Shown piece by piece: positions 31,803 to 43,176 of a stretch of DNA of 64,000 nucleotides. Under the pieces are notes generated by a model. That model was given only the letters and a program-made list of their open reading frames with translations. It did not search any database and was not told the origin of the DNA. Source of the DNA: Oscarella lobularis (taxonomy: Eukaryota > Porifera > Homoscleromorpha > Homosclerophorida > Oscarellidae); contig NC_089191.1 in NCBI RefSeq assembly GCF_947507565.1, positions 558,001 to 622,000 of the forward strand, in the 5' to 3' direction. A program made the translations under genes and the position numbers. Numbering within the stretch: the stretch's first letter is position 1; every line of letters begins with the position of its first letter.

Positions 31803-34800
31803 ATGCTCGGATTGCGCCGCGTTTTTCAGCCCGCCGGTGCTAGAAATGATGCGTAGACTAGGCGCTGTTGTAACACTTTCCTTTTGAAGCCTTCTACGGC
31901 TTGGGAACGATCTCCACTGCCCGATATCAATCAGGAGGAGCGACGAGTAGGAAAATTTCGCTTCGCAATGCTTTAGAACGAAGTCGCTTTTGCTTAGCTA
32001 CAGGAAAGAAGAACATTGTTTTGATCGAAGGCGTCCGAACACCTTTTCTCACAGCTGGAAGCGAGTATGAATTCTAGAAGAGGAGAAAAAGTCGAAGTCG
32101 TGTTATTGGTACTGTCTTAATAGCTATGCAAATCTCGAGCAATACGACATAGGAAGAATGGCTTTGCAGTAAGAGTCACGCGGTAGATATCCACCTATGA
32201 TCAGATAGTTGTTCTTGTTAGAGGACTTCTGCAAAGGACTCAAATACCCAAGGGCAAGACCTCTATATTATACTTCCATCTATATAAATTATTGGCTTAT
32301 CAGAGGAAGTTGATTACATTGTCTTTGGTAACGTCATCCAAGAGGCAAAATCAGCGAACATAGCAAGAGAAGTAGAGCTTCATTTTCGAGATCTTCGAAT
32401 TATGTCACTCAACTATTTAGGTAGCTCGTGGGGCTGGATTTTCTGACTTTACTCCAGCTCACACAGTCAGCATGGCGTGCATTTCGGCTCACCAAGCTAT
32501 TACATCGGGTATTGATTCAATAATCGTTTCCGAATCTCTGAAATTACTCTTGTTTGAGGGATGGGTCTTTTGGCTACTGGACAAGCTGACGTAATCATTG
32601 CCGGTGGCGTGGACTTTGCCTCAGACGTGCCCATCAAAGTGTCACGTGGTTTGCGAAAAACGCTTCTGAAATTGAACAGAGTAGGGTGTCTAACAAAAGC
32701 GCTCTAATAAAAAAAGTTGAAACACTTGGCATATTAGGCAAAGACTCTTCCTGCTAGACTTGGCCTTTTGCTGAGTGGCATTCGAAACTTGGGACTGGAA
32801 GTAAAGAACAAAGCAGAAAAACCTCATTTAACATATGTATTCTCTTTCTTCTTAGCTGCCGTCTATTAGTGAGTTTTCTACAGGCGAGACTATGGGTCAC
32901 AGTGGGGATAGATTGGCTGCTGCTTTTGCTATAAGCAGAAAAGAGCAGGTAGCTGATTAATTTACTAGATATTTATTAGATACTCTACGTACTCCTTAGG
33001 ATGAATATGGCGTGAGATCTCACAATTTCGCTCACGAAGCGTCAGAGGTTCGCTCTTTATTATAGGAAATATTATTAATTTAGTGCACTTCTGCTATAGA
33101 AAGGGCTTCTGTCTGACCGCTTGGACGTCATTGTTCCAGGTTAGCGTCATGCATGCTATTAATTGATGTTGGGATTTTGAATTTTTGGGCTCAGGAAAAG
33201 CTGGCTACGTTTCGAAAGACAACGGAGTTCGCAAATCGACTGTAGCCCAAGTGAGCAAACTCAAGCCAGCCTTTGTTAAACCCCATGGAAGTATCACACC
33301 GGCCAACGCGTCGTACTTGGTACACTGACACTATATTTCGCATGATTGCTCTTCACGAGTGCTTTCCAAAGACGGACGGAGCGACGGCTGCTCTGATTAT
33401 GACCGAGGACAAAGCGAAGGCACTGGGATTCAAACCAAAGGCTTATCTCAGGCAAGTCCTATGTCGAAAACTAGCCACGGACTTTCACGCCTTTCTAGGG
33501 AATTTGTTTACGTTTCTCAAGATCCTAAAGACCAGCTTCTTCTCGGGTATAAGCATAGACTGCTATCTTTGCCATCAGGGAGTACGTACAGCCTTTTTCC
33601 CCCGCTTCAGGCCTGCCTATGCCACACCTAAAGTGCTACAGCGTGCAAAGCTCTCGCTTAGCGACATAGACGTCTTTGAATATCACGAAGCGTTTGCGGT
33701 AAGACGACTGACTCCCTTGTAATTAATTACAGTAAAATTATAAGTGATTGGCCAAGGGACTTTCTTGTAAAAAATTACAGTGAAATTACAAGAGATTTAT
33801 AAGGAACGACTGAAAACACACGTTTTCCGTCGTTCCCCTTTACTCCAATTCGTAAGAAACGACTGAAACGGCGCCCGACGCGCCAGCATTCCACTACGTG
33901 TAGCGCACGTTCCGCTATGCTCGTTATAGAGGCGGCATATATCACCTAGATTGTGCTGACCAAGCTTATTCTCGTTGCTACGCATCCGTTTGCTTTTTGC
34001 CTCCAAAGAACGATCAAATGTCTTTAGAATAGACTCACAATGCACTTCGCGCCCGGTTCTTCGTCTCTACTCTCTCGTATGAGGCATTTTGATTTTGTCA
34101 TGCGTTACACTGACATCATACACTGACATCATATGTAGCGTGACAGGGCGTGCCTTGCGTACGTGGCACGCGTTTTATTGTCGTTTTTTCGCGTTTCTAG
34201 ATTGATCTGCGACAAAATTCATTTGTTTTTGTTGTCAGAAACGTATTTGCGGCCGATTAAGAGTGTTTTTTTGTGTGCATAGCTGCAGTCGAAGTGACCC
34301 AGGCAGGGTTGTTATACAGTACCGATCATATGTATTAGGCCACCCTGGTTTCTTTAGTAATCATTGTCGTAATACGCGCTCATTCATTCAAAAGATACGT
34401 AGAAGTCGAACTTCTGTTTGCACTAGTAACAACCTTCTACCTTTGCTCTTCTTTCGTAGAACAAATGTTGCAAGTTTTGTAGCAACTGTGTGGCGTTACA
34501 AGAGCAGTACTGTAACCCTGTCTATTTATAGTGCGTTTTGAAAGTTAGGCAAAACTTAGGCAAAATGAATTAATATTTGACTTCCAAAGTTAATAAGCAT
34601 TAGTTTTATTGCTTGCGAAATTTTTGAGATTGAAACCAACCTAACTAAAGGCAAAAATCAGAAATTTTTAAAGTTTTAATTTTTTGCAAAGCATTAAGAA
34701 AATCCTTGTTTTAGAACTATACGTAGAAATTTCTGTTAAAAGCATCAGCAACTTCAGTAAAAGAACTGAAAAGGATGCTTATTTATTCCTCTTTCATCTA

Positions 34801-36011
34801 ATGACAACTTCGATTTCTAAAGCATTAGTTAGACCAGTTTAGAGAATTAAAATGAAAAGGTGGTAAAATGGCGTTATTGCAAACAGAGTAGCTTCCTAGT
34901 CCCAAACTGGAGGCATGCGGAAGACAACTTTGCAACATTTGTTATGTTAAACTTTAACGACTTTTCAGTTAATTAAAAAAAATTAAGCATAGGAAAATTC
35001 AATTTTTACGCAAAAATTGTCCTATGTTCGGTGAAGGGTATTATTCTTAGTGTTATCACTAAAGCGCGTATTGTCTCAATGGAATTGCCACAAATTTGCT
35101 ACAATTGTTTTTTTTTACAAATTTAAGACTTATCTCTTCTTTTAAAAAGAAGCTTTGCTAAAAGCAAAGAGAGACTTTTTTATCACGCATCATACAAACT
35201 TGACTCTGTATAAGGGTTACTAGGGGTGGCCTGATACTTATGACCGGTACTGTATATATACCCAGCGTTTCCATATACTTATCAGTAGCAGGAGCATGAG
35301 CTCTTGGCTAGGATAGAAGGGAGTTGGAAACTCTCCCCAAGGGTTTGACCACTGCCCGGTGGCCGGTCATTCTCCTCACTTGACAAGGGCTCCGGCCTTC
35401 CTAGTCCAATAGTTCCGCTGCGCCTGTGAGATACCTCTGATACCGGATAAACCTCCATAGCACCGTCTTCCGTGTGGTTTGTATCAAGTGTCGTAACTTT
35501 TTATAAATTTTTAAAAATTTGCTGCGTGAAGTGTTTAGCAGTGCAGCCTATTTGGAATCGCATCTCACTCGTTCTTGATTTCATTCTCAATTATATAGAG
35601 GATATCCCTTTCTGTTTTGCAGGGTCAGATTCTGGCCAATCTCAAAGCAATGGATTCTGACTGGTTTGCGAAGAACTACATGGGCCTCAAAGAAAAGGTA
35701 AAAAGACGCGTTCGCCCAACAAACCATCAACCTCACGGACTTGCTTTATTTAGGTCGGCAGCCTTCCTATGGAAAAATTTAACCTTTGGGGCGGATCACT
35801 ATCCATTGGGCATCCGTTCGGCGCAACTGGATGCCGCCTGGTTACAACAGCAGCTAATCGACTCGAAAAAGAAGACGGGAAGTTCGCTCTTGTTGCTGCG
35901 TGTGCTGCTGGGGGACAGGTAAAAATAGTCTACGTATTAGAGAGGCGCTTGCAGACATGAGATGCTTATTGCTAGGGTCACGCATGCATTGTGGAAAGAT
36001 ATCCCAAATGA
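31803..36011 (+). CDS. HADHB: HADHB, mitochondrial trifunctional enzyme beta subunit (3-ketoacyl-CoA thiolase)
   Basis: This enzyme performs the last, thiolytic step of long-chain fatty acid beta-oxidation. Exon 1 ([12 protein letters not shown]) looks like a mitochondrial presequence. Splicing then gives [51 protein letters not shown] (nucleophilic Cys), [56 protein letters not shown] and VFEYHEAFA (catalytic His). [28 protein letters not shown] and [11 protein letters not shown] end the protein. The sixteen or so exons are separated by introns of about 50 bp, except one of 1.9 kb (33699-35622) holding a MITE. Introns at 32254-32303 and 33452-33498 begin with GC. All catalytic residues are present. 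Confidence 0.94.
34315..35254. mobile_element. Tc1/mariner-like non-autonomous element (MITE) in HADHB intron
   Basis: Terminal inverted repeats begin tacagtaccgatcatatgta at the left. At the right the sequence ends acttatgaccggtactgta, which is nearly complementary. The repeats continue inward through aggccaccc/gggtggcct, giving TIRs of about 30 bp ending in TA. The consensus resembles Tc1/mariner termini. The 940-bp body is AT-rich with no transposase frame (the largest is about 90 codons), so it is a deletion derivative or MITE. Insertion in the sense direction did not disrupt the intron's splice sites. Confidence 0.85.
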
Positions 36012-36112
36012 ACGCGTGGTATCTAATGAGATTCGAGGACATTGTACAACTGGAAAATAATAGGAGGAGGAAAAAAGGCTAGAAAGTTTCGTGTTCATAT
36101 ACATTTCTACTA

Positions 36113-37709
36113 CTAGATTTTCTTCATCGTGACGAGGGTTGCCGTGGTGGGACCAATGAGGATGAGGCGCGCCGCTTCCGTGTGGGTCGAATTGAGAACG
36201 TCTTGGCCGTTCACGGAAACGAGGTATTCACCGACCTGAGAAAAAATAAATTAATATGTAGGGGGGGGGGGGGGCTAATAATCAACATTGAATTTAGTTA
36301 TACATGTACCGTTAGTCCTGCAACTGCCGCTGGGCCAGATGGGTCCACGGTGTGCACGTGGACAGGTTGAGCTCCGCGTATCACAAATCCATACCCAACA
36401 GGATCGCTGGCCACCTAAAACAAATACGTCTAATTAAAAAATGCCTCTTGGGACATTTTTTATCACTACCCCCTCACCTTCACAGTTTTCTTCGTGAACG
36501 GAGCTCCAGATGCCATCAGTTGATCGACGGTCACAGGTTGCGCAACCGGTTCTAGAGAAAAAAAAGAATCAATTAATTGAACCCAATCCCCCGACACGTG
36601 ACAATCCGTGCCTTCGGACGGCGACGGCACGGGCATAGGCTTCCTATCACTCGAAGCGGGATACATAGGCGTATAGGTAGCCTCCTCCTCTTCGCTTTGC
36701 GAGGGCGCTTCCGCGCGTGTACCCGTTACCGCGCCCGTTCCCGCTCCCGTTCCATTGACCGTTCCCTTTCGACTTCGCTGCTCTTTCGTGCTGCGACGAA
36801 CGCGCGGCGACATGCTCTTGAGAAGGCTCAATACGTCGGAGAATTTCTTCGCTTCCGTCTCGTCGTTTTTGAATCGATAGAAAAGATGTTCGTCTCGGAA
36901 GTGATGATCGTCGCAAACTGTTCGAAAATTAGGGGGGAAATGGATGCTTCTAGGATTTCTTTCCTGTTTACCGTGATGAATGACGCCGGCTTCCAAGAGC
37001 TCTCGACCTTCCTTCACGCCTTCGTCGCGCGACGGAACGTCGCCGTTGGCGATCAACCAATCGACGAATTCTTTACCTACGAAGCATTTTTTGTACGTTT
37101 TCAAGTGATACTTCCTATCCTTGATCATGTTCTTGTCTTTCTTGAGACTGCAAGTGACAAAAAAAGAAGTCCCGCCCCTTTTTCCCTTTACGACGTTTTT
37201 TAGCGTACGTACCGACTGTAGAGTCTTTGTCCGCGCGCAAACGCGATCGCATCGGATTCCTCCGGATACGTTCCGTCGTCCTTGCGGAAACGATAGAACA
37301 GAAAATCGTCCTTGAAGTCGTGATCGTCGCAAACTGACGAAGGCAAAACGTAAGAAGAGGGAAAGGGGGCCTCACTTCCGCCTAAGGCGCGATATCGCCT
37401 TCGTCTCTCTTTCCCCCGCTCACCGTGATGAAGTACGTTGTAATCCTGAAGCGTTCGCATCACTTCGACGGCCTGCTCGCGCGATTCGGCTTCGCGATTC
37501 TTGAGCAGCCAATCGACGACCTCCTGACCGACGAAGCAGCTGGGATAGAGTTTCAAATGATAGCGACGATCCTTGATAAGCGAATCGTCGCTCGCATGAA
37601 GCCGTTCGCGCAGTTCTTCGCCAATTGCCATGATGTCCATCCTGCGTTGCGACGAATGCCCGACTGTACAGCCGCTCACTCCACGGGATTCTGTCCGATG
37701 ACGTTGCAT
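36113..37709 (-). CDS. DEPTOR: DEPTOR-like mTOR regulator (two DEP domains and PDZ)
   Basis: DEPTOR binds mTOR through its C-terminal PDZ and linker and dampens mTORC1/2; its DEP pair binds phosphatidic acid. The first in-frame ATG is 37709; a second at 37640 (MDIMAIGEELRERL) is equally plausible. DEP1 carries KDRRYHLKLYPSCFVGQEVV and DWLLKNREAESREQA, and ends FLFYRFRKDDGTYPEE. DEP2 carries IKDRKYHLKTYKKCFVGKEF and ends LFYRFKND. A Ser/Thr-rich linker follows, then the PDZ (VKVVASDPVGYGFVIRG, VDPSGPAAVAGLTVG, EYLVSVNGQDVLNSTHTEA), ending TATLVTMKKI. The linker lacks an obvious SSGYFS degron. It is convergent with HADHB, with 101 bp between stop codons. Confidence 0.93.
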
Positions 37710-38020
37710 GGCCGGCCCTTTTTTTCGTTCTAGACGCGTCGCCGAATAAGGGTCATACGGGCGTGACCTTACCTAATGTGCCGGAAGTTGCTTTTGAGGA
37801 GGGACGCGTTGCCCTGGTGTGTACACATCATTGCCATAGTTTGCTCGTAAACATAAACAACCACATCTGTTCTACTACGTATTGTCTTGATGCCGCCGCT
37901 CGTGGTCGTTGTGCGTTATGTAGCAGGTTACGTTGTTGCCAAAGATGGCGTTCTGCCTGGACAGTCCTCGGCTATACATAAACAATACGGGTCATTGTGC
38001 AGTACATAGTTTCTTTCTTC
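37710..38020. other. short intergenic region upstream of DEPTOR
   Basis: Lies between the end of the ankyrin/coiled-coil gene and the DEPTOR start, same strand. It is presumably the DEPTOR promoter. No other feature is seen. Confidence 0.6.
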
Positions 38021-39483
38021 TTACATCATCTCTTCTGAGACTCTCAGCCTTGACATGCTGATGTGGTATAGCAGAGATCGTTTTAGCCAATAATCATATG
38101 TTCTAATACGTGCAAGTACCTCAAGCTCCTTCTCCAACCTCAAAACATGTGACTGTAGTTCTCTCAGGTGCTAAATAAGCACAAACTGGAGACTTTTTCA
38201 AGTAGCACTTTATCCTATGTACCAGTTTAATTGTTTGATTATTCTCCTTGCAAATCTGGCAGCAAGTCTAAATTGATGAGGCTATAACTTCCAATACCTC
38301 TAAAAAATATGGGCTAACGTACCTCTGATTTTTCAGAAGCCTCGAATTTTCCTAAGATTAGTCACCAATTGTAGAGTACAGAATTTCAAATCATCTTACC
38401 TGCGTAAGCTTCCATGAGTTTAGTGACTGCTACCTGGCTCCCTTTCTGTCCAGCTTCAATGGGAGATCCTTCAGGCGTTCGATGACAAGGATTGGCTCCT
38501 CGTTCGAGCAACAATTTGACGCAGATTGATGCTCCCCTTTTAGCAGCAAACCAAAGCGGAGTTCTTCCCACCTGATCTTTTTTATCTACAGGCACATCGG
38601 AATCAAGTAAATATTGAACAATTTCAGCGTTTCCGCAGTTGGCTGCGTGATGCAAGGGCGATCCAATCCACGTGATGCAGTTAGGATTTGCTCCCTTTTC
38701 GATTAGTTTCTTGCACGCTTCTACATCTTTACTTGATCCAGCCGCCCAGCAGAGCAAGTCATTCATCCAAAATTGCTCCTCGCTCTTTTCAAGATCTAAA
38801 TTTCTCTTATCGCCCTTTGCTAGCTCATTCCAAAAAAGAGTGAGAACGTTCTCCGTTCTAGCTCAAGTCTCACGTCAAAAATCTACCAATTTCGAAATCG
38901 TTCTAACACTGACCTTGAGTGCTTTCCACTTTGGAGTTCCGTTACGTACGCAGAAACGACGTCGTTGGTTTGTTTCCAAGACGAGCAACGTTGATAGCTT
39001 GCGTTATTCGAAATGAGCCATTCAATGCAATCAAGTTCGTTAGCAATAACCGTCCAGAAAAGAGGTGTAAGCCCGTGGTCATCTTTGATGTCGACCGGAA
39101 CGTTTTTTGATTTCAGAAGAACGTCAATTACCTGAAGGAGACCTCGCGCGGACGCGCAGTGGAGAGCCGTTTTTCCCGCTAGTTTCCACGTTGGATCGGC
39201 TCCATTAGCGCAGAGGTATTTGCAGACGGCAACATTGTCCTTATAGGAGGCCCACCATAGGAGAGCGTTCTTGCATTCCTGAACAATTTGGGAAGTAGAG
39301 ACGTCGCTCAGCCGACTGCAAACCGACGACGTCGGTTCCTGAAGTGATTCCAGATGCTGTATGACAGCGTCAACGGTGCAGTTGCCAACACTTGAGAAAA
39401 GTGACAGTAGACCATTACGCAATGGCGTCAAACGGTAGTAGACAAGCAAGACCTTACTCTAGTGTAAAATGATGCGTAGCCAT
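38021..39483 (-). CDS. ankyrin-repeat protein with C-terminal coiled coil (single gene)
   Basis: Two open stretches (39400-38890 and 38840-38400) join into one frame. A 26-nt first exon (ATG 39483, MATHHFTL) uses a strong gtaagg donor. A 55-bp intron ending at gagctag joins KHS to TENVLTLFWNELAKGDKRN. Ankyrin repeats are NALLWWASYKDNVAVCKYLC, GKTALHCASARGLLQVIDVL, GLTPLFWTVIANELDCIEWL, GSPLHHAANCGNAEIVQYLL and GRTPLWFAAKRGASICVKLL. Short exons then give KFEASEKSE, ENNQTIKL and HLRELQSHVLRLEKELE, a leucine-heptad coiled coil, ending VSEEMM at 38021. No orthologue is recognised. It is unlike the 24-28 kb ankyrin pair in sequence. Confidence 0.7.
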
Positions 39484-39880
39484 ATCTCGTTTTAGATAGA
39501 GCTAAGACGTGCAGTAAGTAGAACAACGCTACAGTTCACAAAGGTCACGGATGATATGATCGAGACGGGGGTAACTCCCTTCTATTATTAGACTCATTAT
39601 CTCGAAATTATAAGAAGAAACGGCATTCGAAATTTGAATTCGTCGATGCGTCTAGAGTCCGTGGACTAGCACGTTGACGTCATAGATGTCCATGCATAAA
39701 CCAAAATATAATCCGGGTATCACGTGCCCGTTTCCACGATACATCGTTTTGTTTATACCGCGTCGTCAACAAAGGCCCACACAGTTGCGTCTGTACGTCA
39801 GTTGCCAAGGCAGAGCCGAGTTGAACGGGTCGGGTCGTTGACGCACGTTTCCACAGCAGTACCTGATTGCACGAAAAAAA
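39484..39880. promoter_or_regulatory. divergent promoter region with CRE and E-box
   Basis: Between the divergent ankyrin/coiled-coil and stathmin-domain genes lie a perfect cAMP-response element tgacgtca at 39675-39682 and an E-box tcacgtgcc at about 39720-39728 (cacgtg 39721-39726). Both are consensus sites, but function is inferred only. Confidence 0.45.
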
Positions 39881-40906
39881 ATGGGTTGCGGTTCATCTCA
39901 AGCTGCAGCAACAGTGCAGGTCAAGCCCTGCAACGCACCGACTACAAAACCGGCGCAGGACCAATCGCGTCCCCAATCGAGTCGATCAAACCGCTTCAGT
40001 CGCAGCATGCAATCGCTGAAGGCGAGGAAAGAATCGTTGGCCGCGACAGAGTCGATGTCGTCGATGAGCGACGTTGGACAGCGAAGCGGCGAAACAAGCG
40101 CTCGAACGTCGGCTCGAACGATCGATTCCGGCCTAGGCGAGGCAACACGAAGCGCTCACGGACACCAGATATCTGAAGAAGCGTCAGAATCGAATTTTCA
40201 CGTCGAGGGAGACCGAAACCCAGGTTTGTATACGCGCGTTGCCAGGGGCTTTGACCCGGCGCACCACGTGAGTCATTACCATCGACGCACTTCCGCCTTT
40301 TTCCAGATTTGACCGTTTCTGGCACGAGTCTGACGCGTCGTACTGACTCGAAGAAGAAATCCGGCGTCGATGCACCCGAAGCGGAGGGCATGAGTGTCGT
40401 CGAGCGTCCGGCATCTCGCAGCGGACGGGCTTTTGATATTACGTTCGGTGGCGAGGAGACTACAACCAAACGAGCGCTGCCGCCGCCGAAGTTGGCGAAG
40501 CTGGAGGCACGGCAAAAGAAGAGGAGGGAATTGACGCGAGAGGAGTTGGAGGAGAGATTGAGAAAGGCCGAAGAGAGAAGACAGGCACGTTGATAAAGAC
40601 TTCGATCGCGCTATTGGTAGTTTGATCTGTCTTTTGCTTTAGGAATTGGAGAAGAGACTTTTGGAGAAGATCGCTCAGCAGAATGACAAGGAAAAGAAGG
40701 TGCACGGTGCTCTGGAAGGTTTTGCTCAAATGCAAAATAAAAAAGTGGAGAAGTTTGCGGAAAATCTCGAAAAGAGCAAGGAGAATCGAGAGGCTTACTT
40801 GAAGAGTTTGCGTGACCGGCTCAAGGCAAAGGAGGAGCATGCGCGAGTAGTGAGAGAAAACAAACGAAATGCATTACCGCTAAGGGAAGCGCAGGAAGCG
40901 AGGTAG
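39881..40906 (+). CDS. STMND1: stathmin-domain protein (STMND1-like)
   Basis: Stathmin domains bind tubulin dimers and promote microtubule disassembly. The ATG at 39881 gives MGCGSSQ, a myristoylation plus palmitoylation start, as in STMND1 and other membrane-anchored stathmins. A Ser-rich region follows, then GRAFDITFGGEETTTKRALP, LTREELEERLRKAEERRQ and ELEKRLLEKIAQQNDKEKKV. ENREAYLKSLRDRLKAKEEH and ARVVRENK then match the ENREA...E/KHxxxVRxNK end of stathmins. The second intron (40585-40642) begins with GC, splitting the helix after EERRQ. It has no signs of damage. POFUT1 follows 178 bp downstream on the same strand. Confidence 0.88.
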
Positions 40907-41084
40907 ATAAGACAACTATTTTTTTCTATTGACACAATCTGTTATCAATACATTCACCCTGAGAAAAGCTAAAAAGGACTGATTTGCCCGCGAAGCGCAC
41001 ATTGCGCGCATCCACCCCGCGGACACTCCCGCGGAGACAGCGGACGTATCTAAGCAACGCGCGTTAGTAGTATTTACGTCAACA

Positions 41085-42473
41085 ATGTTCTGCAGCGTTC
41101 TTAGCCGCCTGTTCACGGCGGCACTGCTCCTCGCTACTCTCTCGCATCATCACGAAGACGCAGACTTTTATCCGTCGTCGAAATTGCGCGTGGGACCTGC
41201 GCAAAGCCTAGAATGGGATCCGAACGGCTACCTCATCTTTTGCCCGTGCATGGGTAACGAAACCGAATCAAATCGATTTCAATGCACAGTTTGAACTGCG
41301 CTAGGTCGCTTCGGCAATCAGGCCGAGCATTATTTAGGCAGTCTACGCGTAGCGAAAGAAATCAATCGAACGCTAATTCTACCCCCTTGGAGATCATACG
41401 TACGGTCCCAAAAACTCTAAGAACTCCACGCGTTTCATTTTCAATTTTGTTTCAGAAAAATATTCCTTTTACTGACTGGTTTAAATTGGAGCCCGTGCGC
41501 GCCTATCATCGCGTCGTAACGGCCCACGATTTCATGGAGTTTCTCGCTCCGGAACATTGGCCGCCCGAGAAGCGAATCGGACACTGCTGGAACTTTCCCA
41601 AGAACAAGTGCGAAATGAAAGCGGGAAATCCGTTTGGGCCCTTCTGGGACGAATTGGGGATCGATTTTGCGGAGGAGCAGAACTATCGGCTGGGGAATGA
41701 CATGGATAATCCTCAAGTCGTTCGAGAGTGGAAGGAAAGGTAAAAATAACTGTCAACCTCGTTTCCTTCTAAATATTATTTTTTGATGCATGACATCCTT
41801 TTGTGTAGATTTCCTCCTGATATGCATCCTGTGGTCGCTTTGAAGGGAGCTCCCGCTAAGTTCCCAATTGCTGCATCGAATCGGAATATTCAACGCCACT
41901 TCATATGGTCTGATGCCATTGAAAGAGAGATCAAGGAAAAGTTTACGGCTGAGCGCCCATTCGTGGGAATACACCTGAGAAACGGGCAAGACTGGGTACG
42001 TAACCTCAGCCTTTCCCATTATCAAATGCTCACATTTAACGTTATTCTTTTTTTCACAGGTAAACTCTTGTAACCATGCTGGTGATATACCTCAATTCTT
42101 TGCTTCGCCGCAGTGCCTCAGCTCGGCTCAACGCGTCACCAAGGATCTGTGCATGCCTTCGATCGAAGAGATAGTCAGTCACACCCGCGAGGCCGTCATT
42201 CGCGTTCGAGCAAAGACCGTCTACATTGCGACGGATAATAATCCTTATTTGGATGAGCTTCGCGCTGGCCTGCAGGACTTTGACGACGTCGTGTTGCTTC
42301 ATCTCAATCCATGGCTTCCACAAATTGATTTGGCTATACTGGGTCGCGCTGATCATTTTATAGGCAATTGCGTGTCGAGTTTCACAGCGTTTGTCAAACG
42401 AGAGCGCGATGCACAGAACAGAACGTCGACGTTTTGGAGTTTTAATAGGCCAGGGGACGTCTCTGGGAAATAA
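41085..42473 (+). CDS. POFUT1: POFUT1, GDP-fucose protein O-fucosyltransferase 1
   Basis: POFUT1 adds O-fucose to EGF repeats of Notch and its ligands in the ER. The ATG at 41085 starts a signal peptide [104 protein letters not shown] (nucleotide-binding Arg), [15 protein letters not shown] and [20 protein letters not shown] are all diagnostic. Five exons have short introns. The protein ends RPGDVSGK and lacks an RDEF/KDEL-type ER-retrieval signal, so retention, if any, must rely on other features or a partner. The seven or eight cysteines of the fold are broadly conserved. Confidence 0.94.
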
Positions 42474-42540
42474 TCAAAATTCTCCACTTTTCACTTCTAC
42501 TTTGCGTTTATCATACTGTAGTCCTTTAGGTTTATTAACT

Positions 42541-43097
42541 AGAGAATGATGGCCTGGTGCTGGCCATCATGCATAGCCTCCCACCGCTTACAATACGCGA
42601 GCGCCTTAGATAATGTGACGTCATAAAATTTCACGCTATCATAATTCACGTTGTTGTATATATTACAGCTCACACATAGTGTACTGTACGTACATACATA
42701 GGGCTCATGTTTAGGATCCTAATTAGGCATTCTCTGATACTGGCTTTGAAGTTTATTGTATGTGTAGGTACGTGTACGGGTCATATTTACTGTTACCCGT
42801 ACACGCGTACATACCCACGCATATACTGTACATGAGTGGATAGGATTGATTGTGACGTCAGAGTGTGACAATCAAAACCGTCGTTTCGCCTTCTCAGCGC
42901 ATTTATAAAACGGAAAATACCACCGAACAATTTCTAACAGGGATTTCTAAGCATTTTATCCGTTTATCAAAGAAAAAACACTTTATTCGCGCCGTAAATA
43001 GCCTTTTTTGGATCACCGTTTCAGACCCCATGTTGCGCATGCGCTTTACAAAGTAAGGGTTTTTCTTATGTGACGTCACAATACAGTGTCTCTTCTT
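42541..43097. repeat. dispersed repeat element, copy 1 (right end missing)
   Basis: Begins ctagagaatgatggcctggt, with a hairpin (gatggcc...ggccatc), and shares ordered blocks with 43177-44575: ctcccaccgcttac, atttcctgttacccgt-like text, tacacgcgtacatacccac, gattgtgacgtcagag and the end ttcttatgtgacgtcacaat. About 110 bp present at the right end of copy 2 are missing. It ends exactly where homology to the left duplication arm begins. There is no coding capacity. The class is unknown; no long terminal inverted repeats were found for the whole unit. Confidence 0.85.
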
Positions 43098-43176
43098 AGA
43101 GACGAGCGAAAATATAAGGAGCATTGGGATGACATTATGACGACCAATGAAATAACAGAAGAAAAGCTGCTTCAAC
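43098..43176 (+). pseudogene. MATCAP last-exon fragment
   Basis: This 79-bp stub matches the complement of about 1310-1388, the end of the MATCAP terminal exon. Its frame still reads DERKYKEHWDDIMTTNEITE with substitutions relative to the intact gene. The rest of the gene is absent, so it is a dead fragment carried by the duplication. Repeat copies abut it on both sides. Confidence 0.9.

Noticed and set aside
33730-35254. Active transposon in the HADHB intron
   Set aside because: No transposase frame; only terminal repeats remain.
38386-39449. Two separate ankyrin genes
   Set aside because: A 55-bp intron with phase-compatible ends joins both frames, so a single gene is the better model.
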